Made by a program: the position numbers and the translations under genes. Below, piece after piece: positions 47,501 through 59,500 of a stretch of DNA of 64,000 bases; within the stretch, counting starts at the first letter, position 1; every line of letters begins with the position of its first letter. This DNA is from Apus apus. Its lineage: Eukaryota > Chordata > Aves > Apodiformes > Apodidae. The notes under the pieces were generated by a model, which saw only the letters and a program-made list of their open reading frames with translations, ran no database searches and was not told the DNA's origin. Where the stretch lies: assembly GCF_020740795.1 (NCBI RefSeq), contig NC_067282.1, positions 128,583,132-128,647,131 of the forward strand, read 5' to 3'.

Positions 47501-50500
47501 AAGGATAAACGTGCTAGTGAAAAAAAGGAAGAAAGCTCATATAATTTAGATCCCATGGAAAGCCAGAGAGAAGGAATAAGTAAAGGGGCAAAGGAACATG
47601 CTCTACAGACCCACAAATACTTCAAAGTCAAAGGGCAAAGGAAATGTTACAGCATTTCTTTTTTTTTCTTTTCTTCCAACCTGAGAATCCCATTTCATGA
47701 TGAAATAGCTCTCCAGCTGTTAAAGATTATTTTTTCTTACTGCAACTAGACAGGAAGTGCCTAGTTGTGCAAAAACTCTTGCCTGACATCTGGGGAGAAG
47801 AAAGATGTGATGTAAAAAGCATTTAAGACTTGATATTAACTTATAAAGTGCAGGCCACTGTCTACTGGTCACTGGCAGATTCTAAGGGACACTACGTTCC
47901 CTGGTTGGGAGGACTTAACTCGGGGTTATTTTGTTCCCTTTCCCTTTCTCTAATCAGATGGTTTTGTTTCATTTCACAGCTTGCAAATAAGGGAATAGCA
48001 CTGATGACTGATTTAAGTTTCATGAGCTAAGACTCCTGAGTGGTCTCAGGATTTCAGCATCGCATCCTTGGTGCAGGTGGCAGAGGGATCATAGAGGGAC
48101 AAGCTCAGACACACAAACCATGTAAGCTTCTCCACATGACTCCATCCTCCTCAAACCCAGGGCATGTAGTTAACTTCTGCTATCCTAAGCTACATCTCAG
48201 CTGAACCATACAGTTATGCTTAGACATTGAAACTTTAACTTGCAACACCACAATGATATTTTTTTGGTTGTTCCTACTGCTGATTTTTCAAGTAGAAAAT
48301 AGCAAAAAGAAACAAAGCAGGAAATCAAGCTTAGCAATGAATTTTCAACTGCTGACAACAAATTCCCACTAAAGATCACTGTGTGAGCAACTATCACACT
48401 TTCATAGATACACTAAAAACCTCTTTAAGGTCATCAAAACTAGGGATGTTTGATAGATGTGCTGCAAACACGCCTGTATTCAGAGCAGCACATGACCATC
48501 AAACACACATGGATGAATTAGACATTTCAGATATTGTGTATTAAACAAAGAGCTTGGTGTCAGTGCTTTAAGTTACTTTTTACATTGGAAATGGTTTGGT
48601 ACTTCTTCGTCGGGTTTGGCTTTATTTCCACTTACAGTTGCTGGCTTCTCTCTCTTTAGTGAAACAGAAGCTGCTGTAGCTGAAGCCAACCAAATAATTT
48701 CCTGGTCTGAGCCTAATGTTTCTGGACAGCCTTCCAGCTGAAGTGCCAGTCACTGTCCAGAACATGAATTAAACCACAGTTCTGCCCTACAGCTCCACTG
48801 CCTTGCAGAGAAGAAGGTCTGTGTACATGTAATATGGAACAGTGAGACAAAACGCCTCAACTAAAGTCTAGCAGAAATACAATGAATTTCACTTTTCAAT
48901 CAACAAAGCTTCTCCCCACAGCAGCTGGATGAACTCTAGGCAAAACAAACATAATTAGACTACCAAGAGCAACTTGAACTCCCGTATTTCATGAAGATTT
49001 AATGGAAATACATCTATTTGAGAAATTAAATCACCAGATTCAAATATTGTAATGCTGACTGATGAAAAAAACACAACTTTGCAAGGTTTGGAGTTCTGAT
49101 TCTGACCAGGTGATCCCAAAGATCAACTGAACCAAATCTGAACCTAGGGATTGTTCTCCATGTAGGATGAGCTTGCATTAGAAGTGGTAAACACTTCCCT
49201 TTTGCTTTTTCAATCCTTAATTAAGGCCAATAAAGCTTCTTGACTAATAAATCCACTTTGAATGGCTGCCACAGCTGGTTGGAATCACACAACTTCCAGC
49301 CAGGTAATCAAACTAACGCAAGGGGTAAGTCTCAAACTACCAAACGGGATTTACCAATTCACCATATCCAATATATTAATTCAAAACACACATATTTCTC
49401 TCCCCCCACCCTAGAAGACCAACAGTCTCTTGTGATCCCCAAGAAGAAATAACTTTCACAACCTCATCTCTACATGTACTGTCATTGCTCTTTGCCTTTT
49501 TCTTCACCCTATAATCACAAAGTCTTTGCTTTCTATGGAGTTCATTTGGAGATAAAGAAACAGGGTGGCATCTCCATGTGAAACCTGACCTGAGTGAAAC
49601 CATTAAGTATAATGTTGCATTCAGCAGGGCTAGATTTTTTTCTTTCATTATTATTTTTGTTTTGAAGTGTAGAAAATACAAGTTACTGATTTAAGTATAT
49701 AAAATACATGCAAGCTCTAATGTAAGATCCTAAAGCAAACACAATGAAAAGAAGACTCATACATGGGCAAAACTCCCAAATACTTAACCATTAGGTATTT
49801 TTCACTTGTTGGTAGATTAAAAGAAAAAAAGGAGGGGGAAAAATACTTTTTAGAATGCAAAAGATTAAATTGACTTGTTTTTACCTGGCTTAAAGCATAT
49901 GAATTTGGCCTCTGTTTCATAATGCACCACCATGCAACACAGGTATGGCAACGAGCTGCTGTGATTTGTTACTTGGGTAATTCACTTGCAAGGAATAAAG
50001 AGAATATAATGGCAATTTTTGTATAACATCCTTCTTGCAAACCTATTCTGGCCAACTTTTTGTGACAAGCATTTTAATGGTCAAAAGTAACCATAAAAAA
50101 AAAATAATCCAAACTAACAGGTATCATTACAAAAGTTAGAATATGTCACATAAAAGTCTAAGGAGTGGATCTACGAAAATAAGGAAATAAGGAACCATAA
50201 AACCTTTCTCTATTGTGATGACAAGAAATACTCATGAAAGCACACAGAAAAAAGCACAAGTCCTGGGAGTGGAGCAGACAGGCTGTACAAGCTTTAAGTC
50301 AGCATCAAGGAAAAGGCTCATCGATAATTATTTTAAAGAAACTATGACATAAATAGGAGCTAATAACACCTTGTGACCACAAATCAATGGTATGGTAATC
50401 TGGCCTGGAAAATTAAGTTCCAAGACTCAAGCTTTGACAACTGTGAATTACCCTAGTTTCAAGTATGTATCTTTTGTCCTTCCTTTGAAAATCTAACAAA

Positions 50501-53500
50501 ATTTGCCCAAAAGTTTAGAGGTTTTATAATTTTTAGAAACTGCAGTTCATGTTTAGTGACCCAGCAACGTGACTACTCTTTCAATGTCCTCTTCTGAGTG
50601 CAGCATAAATGGACAGTTTTCTGGGTCCTACAAGGCATACAGATGTACAGCAAGTGTGTGACATCCTTCTACCAGATTCAGAAAATGGCTATGACCCTTT
50701 TTTTTTGCACACAATTTCCAAGTGTGGCTGTCGAGTAACTTGAGGGTTGCTATTTTATTACCTCTAACTCCGCTGTAAGGGGAGCTTAAATAGTAACTAG
50801 ACATACCGCAACAAATATTCCACTTGTCCCGTTGAAGCTGTCAATCCAACCCTGCAAAAAAGAAGAACAATTACTGTTCCTTTCAATGAGATGTTGCTTA
50901 CACAGGCTTTGAAATGGTGACGGGGCTATAATGCTGTGGCGCAGAGCAAGAAGCAAGGAGAAATCAGTTCAGATGGATGCCAGCCTACCTGGGACAGCTG
51001 CCAGGAAGCTAGCCAGTATGAAGTACCCAACTGATTTTCAACAGGCATCGTGTGATACCTCATCCTGTCTGCAATTTACCCATTAACAACAGAGCCTAAA
51101 TTTGTTTTTAGAAAGCACTTATTTCCTATAGTAACTTGGCTACAGGAATAAACTCTAAACACAGCAGTGTCTTGGTGCTGTCACATTTGCTGAAAGCAGT
51201 GCTATACATCCTCTGACTTAGAGCCTGCAGATGTCACCAAGACTGATCTGGTTACTCCAGTGAGCTTCTAAGGCAAAGAAGGAAAATTAATTAAAAAACA
51301 AAAAAAACCCACCACCAAAACACAAAACAAACAATTCCACTTTTGAATCCCATCCTACTTCAGGTCAGGGAAACTGCCACCTGTGGGAGATGGAGTTAAG
51401 AGCAGCGGTGAGCTGTCTGACCCAAACATGTTATGTCACCTAGCCGAGTTTGCTCTGTCTTGCCAAGATGGGGAGGTTGGCACAAAGCCTCGGTGGTAGC
51501 TCAGACTTGTTTGGCATCCTTCAAGAAGCAGGAAAGGCAGAGGTGACTATGTTGCCTTTCAATTTGGCTACAATGTTCAGGTAGATTACTCCTACCTGCA
51601 TATTTAGCTTAGTGAATTATTTTGGTCAAAAAGTACAGCTGTAATTTAATTACTGTGTGGATGACACTTGTATCTGCAACAGGCCCATACAAGTGTGAAT
51701 CCAGCAACTATCAATATAAGACAGAGATACCAGGTGACTGCACATGACACAATCAGATGCTTTCAAGGACCATGTGAGGTCTAGTGTGCCCATCAGGACC
51801 TTATTAAGAGGCTGACCAGACCCCAGAAAGACTAATACCAGAATGCATCAGAACTATGACTGACTCTCAGATGCTGCCTCAGCTAGTACAGAAGCTCCTC
51901 TATGTGTTTGTCTGGACACGATCCTCTGTGTGCAAGACTGTCAGTTGCAAGTCCAGCACTCTGCTCCCTGCACTTGTCATTAATGCTTAAATGTGTTCCT
52001 TTCACTCAGAGACAAGACTCTTTCCTCAGAAGATGCTGAAGCAGGCTTGCTATTCTACTCTATCACATCCTCCAGCTCTTCCACACACTTTGATATGAAC
52101 TGGAGTACCTGTTTCTCAAGTGGACACTGTTATAAGTAGGGAGAGATTCCTGACAGTACTGCAGCTACAGCTGTATCAACGTGCTCGGGGTAGGGAATTG
52201 CTGTGTATAAATGCTTACTGGGAAAGGCTCATGCCAGCTAGCTCCCACGATGGATGGCCTGATGATAGCAATGTTCAGGTTTCCTTTCTCTTGCTGAATC
52301 AGGTATTCTGACAAGGCTTTGGTGTAGGTGTAAGTGTTGGGCCAGTCCCCAAGCAACTTAGGTGTGATGTCTTGAATGATAGATTCATCCAGCCACCTAC
52401 AGAAAACAAGGAGAGTGTCATTATCTGCCACGCACAGAGAGAAAAGACTGAGGCAAAAATTACCAGGGAGAAAGGAATCCTCACCTGAAACAAAGGATGA
52501 GCAAGTCAAAGCCATTTAAGACAAAACAAGAAGCAACTGGTTTGGACTTAGAACAGCTCTGTGGAGAAAGGTTACTTTTGTCTTCAAAGTACAAAATAAT
52601 ACTGGTGAGCTTCATGTTATTCATTGTATCATTATAATCTCATTCTAAAGCAAATTCTTGTGTGCTTTATGCTTCACCACAATCTGTAACGTAAACATAG
52701 TCATGGTCTTCAGATTGATGGAGCTTTCCAATCCACCACTCTCACTAGTTATTGCTTATGCTCAGCCAACACACTCCCTAAACACTCCCAAGCAGCTTTC
52801 AGGAGATTCTTTGTCATCTTAAGTTACTGAATGGAGTAGCTTTGCAAAGGTGTTCCAAGCTGGAACATGCTACAGGGGTATTATTCCATTAGTACAATTT
52901 ACAGTGTTAGATGTTCCTTCCTACTTTTTTTTCTGTGGGCTTGTTCCCATAGGAAATTAGGAAACTATCAGTGCTAGCTTCTTAAAAACAAAACAACCAG
53001 GCAAAAATAATAATAACAAAAATATAATTTTTTTTTTGTAAGGTGTTCAAGTATCTAATCCATCAGAAGTAGTTATGCATATACCTTTTAAAAAGTGGAT
53101 CTTACCACTGCGGTGCTGCAGCGAGGGCCGAAAGCTCAAAGGCCCTTCCCTGGCACACCATCAAGACTCCACTGGTGCTGCCAGCAGCTGGGACTGGCTG
53201 TACTTCCAGAGCCCTTGCACACTGCTGCCAATCCCTGACAGGCTTTCAGTTGCCTGGTGTTACACCACAGAATCAAAGATTAACTCCTATAATCCAATTT
53301 GTAATGAAGTCAATGGACTTATAGTTCAGACTGAACAGGTACTTCCTGGGGGCACTGCCAGGATACGGTTTCCTGTGGATCCTTGCTTCACCCCTCTTTG
53401 TCTTGAAATTCAGAAACAGGTGGAGGTCAAGGGGAGAAGAATAAGGTGGAGACTGTCATGTGTGGAGAATTACTTGATTGTATCAACTTAAATATACAAA

Positions 53501-56500
53501 CTCCTGATGGCCGAGGTGGCAGTCATGCTTCTCAGATGACTCTCTAGACACAAATGGAAACACTACAGGAAAAAGTGTCTGCAGTTAATCTCTCAGTTTT
53601 GCAATGAGTTAAAAAATAATCTGACAGTTTTTATTTTAAAAAGCTCATTTCTATATACAAAAAAAAACACAACAAAACCCTTAGGCACAAATACTTTCCT
53701 TTGCAAGCCTAATTCCCATGCTCCAGAAAGAAGGCAGAAAATTGTTTAAGCATAAAATACAAAGTTGAAATACACAGAGGCCATAAGCAGCACACAATAT
53801 TAATTTAATTTACAAAGCCTGTTTAGGCAGCCACTGAACCCAGCCTCCACAAGGTCTCAGGTAAATTGCAATTGTTTGAATCTGTTGTGTAATTAACTAC
53901 CAACCTACCAAAAGGAGATCTCTTTTTCTGTAGAGCCTGAGGGAAGACTAGGTTCATTCAGGAACTAAGCTGCATGCAAGTTTCTTTTACCTCTTCCTCT
54001 CTATTTTTTTTTTTTAATAATAGGCATTATAGGTTAATACATGCTAATAGGTAAGCATTTGTCACAAAGCAAAGACAGGTGTAGAAGTACAAGGAGAAGC
54101 AATTTTCCCTTTTCCCTTTCAGACTGGCCTCTGCATTACTTCAAGTGGTGACCAAGAGGACTATGCTCTTGCCTGTCTCAAGGGTCCCATCCTACCAGGT
54201 GATCTGATCTACCAGCATTACCATCACAGGAGTGCTGAGCTGATAGTTCAGTGAGGTGACCTGTTCCTATGCCTCTGTGACCTACTTTGAAGGTTTCAAA
54301 ATGCTAAATCACAAAGCTACTGCTTTTGCTCCCTGCTGCAGCTGCCTCGTAGAAACAAGAGATGCAAATTAAACACCACATCCATGCACCAAATTACTCT
54401 TACCATAGGAAAACGTAACTTTCTGTGTTAATCACTTTGCATTAATAAGACAAATAGATGTTTTTCGCAAGAACAGAAACAGTTCCACTTCAGCCCACAC
54501 TTCACCGTGTGCTGTGTTCTTTACCTCAGCACACCCTTCAAAGCTGATTTCCTTCAGCTTTAGATTAAGGCAAACCTTGCTTGATGTGGCAGATTATATC
54601 TTTCCTCTCTTGGCCCGGCAGGGCTTAAAAGTTCTACTTTTGCTTTGCACAGATTAAGCCTAAGGCTTTACTTGCAGGTTAAAGATCAAAATACTGGAAA
54701 GCAGAGATATAATAGGAGAATAAGTACAGAAAAATGAACAGCTGGGAGTCCTACTTGGGATTTCAACTGAGTAAAGAATTGCAAGCATATATCAATTGCA
54801 TGGCCAAAAGCATCGTTAAATGAATCTGATTTTTCATCCAGTTGCGTGATCATGCCTCTTAATGCACTGGCAGAAGGGCACTTTAAGACAAGGGCTGTTT
54901 GCAAAGGGAAGCTTTCAAAGCTGGCTGATGAAAAACCTGAGCTGTATTTCTTTCCCCTGTTTGAAGAGGGTTACTTCCTTGTCTTCTTGTTATTCCCCCC
55001 CACCCTTTTTGAAGGTAACATTCTGATATCTGTTAAATCTCCTTTGTCTGAAACCTTCTGCACTCAGATACCCATGTTATTTCTTCCACTTACATGGTGA
55101 ATAATAAAAGGTGTGTCTCTGCCATCTCCTTCCAACTCTGTTTTTTTGTCTTCTTGCTCTTTCTCAAAGTCATCTTCCACCCTTCAGAGTCTTCTCTATC
55201 TCAGCCTGTTTGCATCACATGCTAACACCCCAGAAACTTTCCCCATCCTGCACGCTCTGCAGACTGGTGCTTCTCCCTGATATATTGCCTTTGATTTGCA
55301 GAACACTTTCCAACTCAATAACCCTGGAGACGGTGATTTTCAACAAGGCCCACCTGATTTCAATGCCTGTGAAAGAATTGGTTGTCTTTGCTGTCAGCAA
55401 TTATAACCCTACCTGCAAACACCGTAAAGAAACAGCAGCCATCCTAGCTGAGGGCATGCTGGGACTTCTGTCTCACTGAAATTATCAGAAGGTGGTGAAC
55501 TTCTGGAGTGTGGGACATAGGAAAAACAGTAAAACAAAAAACAGTAAAACAAATTGGAGAATCTAGCAAAAAGGCAAGAAAACCCTTCTCTAATTATATG
55601 TCTAAGAAAAACCAACCAATCTTACTACAAAGATAAAAATATCAAAGAACACACCTGAAAGCCCATCCTCTGTCACTTAACCTTTCTTTCAAACATCATC
55701 CTCTCTGCTGCACATGCAAACTATGAGGAATTAATTCCTAGTATCTTAAATGAAGCAGCTGAAGTAGCAGCCTTTGGGGTAGCCAGGCACTTCTGCACAT
55801 TTCTGATTACTATTCAATCCTATGCTGCAGTCTTTTTTATCTGAGCCTTCAACACTAATAGTTTCTAAAGCTGCAAGTGGTGGGGCAATGAAATGTAATG
55901 TTGATAGCAACGAACTCCAAAGGATGTTGTAAAACTAAGTCAGCGGGCAAAGAGGTAGCAGACTAGCTTCAGTGTAAATAAAGGTAAGGCAACATATTTA
56001 GGGAAAAGCAGTCTAAACTGGTCTTAGAGGTTGCTGAACTCAGAACAGGCAGCTGCAGGTCAGCAAGAGCTCTTGGAAGCACAGCTGACATTTCCATGAG
56101 ATCTCCAAGTCGATGAGGAGCAACAGACAAAAAAAGTCAGTGAAATGCTGCACATCATCAGATACTGAGAACAAGACCAATGGTGTAATTTTGAAGCTAT
56201 TTAAACAAAACTTTGAGCGGCCATACCTTGAGTACTGCATGAGTTCTGTCTGGCCCCTGCACCTCAGGGAGAGAGCAGAGCTAAAAAAGACCAAGGAAGG
56301 GCAACTAAAATCAAGGAGACAGATCAGTTGGCATAGGAGTAAAAAGGCTGGGACTCTTTGGGCTGCAGAAGAGAAGGATTAGGGTGAAAGCAACACAGAT
56401 TGACAGAACTGCAGAGGGGGTGGATAGGGCAAATGCTGCAGATACTGCAATGCTGCAATTATGAGGCATGCAACAGAACTATTAGCATGACAGCTTGAAA

Positions 56501-59500
56501 TGGGTACAAGAAGGCTTGTCTTTATGCAGCCATCAGAAACTTCTGGAACTTGCTACCACAGTGGGTGGCAGAGGCAGAGTACCAGAAAGTTCTGAATGGA
56601 ATTAAATGAATTAATGGATTAAAAAATGGATCAAAAGAAGTACATATAGGATGTGAAACCCCTCATACTACAGTTCCGGTTTCTGGGAAGCTACAAGGGG
56701 AACAGATTGCAATAAGTATCCAGAGTTGTGCAGTTACCTTAAACAGCATCTCCCATTGCCACTGTTGAGGGCAAGACACTGGACCACAGTTCATTGCTCT
56801 ACTGTACTAGGTTACTTCTCATGGTTTTATCATGCTCCACTTGCTGAATAAAGGATAAATGATAGCTGACTACTAGCTGGAAGTAAGCACATCCAAGAAT
56901 ATGGGCTATTGGAGAAATTAAAATAGAAAACTACTATTTTCTGGAGTAGTGCTTAGCCAGTGAAATTATTTCTTTAGACAATTGGGTTTTTTTTGTATAA
57001 AACCACAATGGTTATCCTACTGGACATTAATTCATATCATCTCTTATCACCCTAAATCAAGGAGAAAAAAGATCTTTTACCAGATTTTTGTGTTACTAGT
57101 TCATAGGTGACTTCACACAAATGGAATACCACTAGAAAATAAGTGAAAACAAAGTTACAGCTGTGGGAAAATTCTTCCAAGCAGAAGGTTTCCTGTGGCA
57201 TTTATGAGCAGATTTTGTCATCCTTTCTAATTACTAATTTTGGTCAATTCAATTAAACAAGCTTTTTTGTTGTTCTCTCAAAGTCCTGGATTCTCATACT
57301 GAACCTTCCTAAAACAGCCTGTTTCTAACTCATTCCCATATAACTCTGTTTTAATACCACAGCATTGTTGAAATAAGTGGAAACAGCATTGGGAAGCTGA
57401 AGAGAGGAAGAAATGCACATCAGGTACGTGAAAAATTTCATTTCTTGCTAAGGTTGCAAGAGAATTGAATCTTAGAGACAACACAACTCTGTTCCTGCTT
57501 AACTTACTCCATGCTGGACCCTCATGAAATTACACAGTCTTTTTAAAAATGGTGTCTGAAAAAAATGTAGAGATAACTGAAATCACAGGGTTATTAAGTG
57601 TGGTTTATGCTGTTTTTTAATACTTTTGTTTTTTGGAAAAGTATTGTTAAACTCAACAAAACGTATATGAAGTGTGACTCCAGCAGCTCTGCAGGTAAAA
57701 AGGCTCCAAAACAGACTCTCTTCTGTTTTCAAAAAAACTCAGTAAAGCCACTTTCAAGAGCAAATCCAGACAGGTCAGACTGTGGATGGATGACATTCTG
57801 TGTACGGTGCCCCTCAGGAACTCCTAGAATGAAAGTTCTCTCTTCCCTGGGTCTCACTCTCAGGGCCAGCATTTCTTGTGTGTGCAGAAAAGGCCACACA
57901 ACAACCACAGCAGCTCTGAACAGGAATCCCACTGGATAAGTTACGTTAACAATGTGGAGGTCTTCTGCAAAGTAAGAAGAAGTGATGCAGTTCCTACTTA
58001 CTCTACTAAATCAAAGAGCTTCTTGGGCTCAGCTGGGGGTGGGTAGATAACTTCATCTATGCATTTCCTGACACAGTTTGCATAGGCAGTGGAGATGTGG
58101 ATGAAGGCCTCCAGGTTCTGCATCTGCTGGGCCAGCTCCAGAAGCCGCTGCGTGCCCATCACGTTCAGTTGGACGGCGTGTCTAGAGAGGGCAGGGGAAA
58201 GAAACAAAACACATTTCACTGGAAAGAATGTACCAGAGCCGAGCATTATTCAAACCCCAAATAATGCAAAGAGAAATAAGGGAAAAGAAGGACAGTGGAG
58301 TGCTTCAATGAAATGCAAGGGCTAAAACAGCTTTCAGAGCAATGCTGTTGGACCCACTGTTCTGGCTACAGAATGTGTCTCAAATACCTTTACTCCAACC
58401 AAAGGATCAGAGATGACATTTAACTGAAATCTCTAAATCTGACATATTTCACACCCCTTTCTGGAACAAATGTTTCCAATACCCATGACCACGGGGGCAT
58501 GATGGCTCCTATGGTCCCCATTCAACTTCCTTGTTAAGGGACCGCTGCTAAACCAGAGAAACATGGTTTCAGTAGGCAGCCAAAGGCCCTTGGGCCCAGA
58601 AAAACAGTTTCATACTGAAAGAAGACTCAATTAGAAATAACAGCTTAAAGAAAGAATGGAGAAGAGAACCGATACGCATAAGAGAAAAAGAGTCCTGGTT
58701 AGTAAGGTTGACCTTGAAGCACAGCTAGAAGTTGTGCTAGAGACAATCTGCAATGGATCTCAGTAAGCAGATGTGCACATTTTTTGGCATCCTTTGTACT
58801 GGATGGAAGACACTTTCCTGTACAGAAAGGAAAAGGAATGCAATCTGCTCAGCCCAGGAGTAGAAGCTTTCAACAACATGTTCAAGTTTATGAATGATGT
58901 TATCAAGTACACTGAAGAAATGAGTACACCAACATTGAAGAGAAACTGTAAATAGTCCAGACGAATGAAAACAGAAGCTAGAAGTATGATTAATGTTCGG
59001 ATCACAATATCTAAAGTCAGAGATACACTTTTTTTTTAGCATGCTGCTATTAAAGAATAGCATTTTCTATGAATTGCTACTTCCTCCTGCCCCTTCTAGC
59101 AGGATGAATACTTCTATTTTAGCTTCCCTTAATATGAAAGTTGCTCTTCCATGTACATTTCTATTCAATTGTATCCCTCCTGACAGGGGGTGAACAAAAT
59201 TGAGCTCAGAATATGGGCCCAGCATGGATTTCTGCTGACATGTTCAGAATTCTTTTAGCTTTCTAGGAAAGTTATCATCTAACCCCAGGGATTTGCTACT
59301 CTTTATTTTGCCTATTTATATTAAAACTGCATCTACTAATATTTCAATATAGCACAGTTTCTCAGATTTCTGTCCTGGAGGGTTCCATCTGAAGAATTCC
59401 CTAAATGTACTGCATGTTGGTGCCAGTAATTAATTTAGTTTTTCTGCTGTTGCTTTTCTAGTATCTTGACAGCACTGCTTTTGCACCTCCCTTATCTACC

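Noticed and set aside
52165..52515. 116-codon ORF taken as a single exon
   Set aside because: Only 52,219-52,396 matches the FAR family. The flanks are intron sequence beyond a good acceptor and donor.
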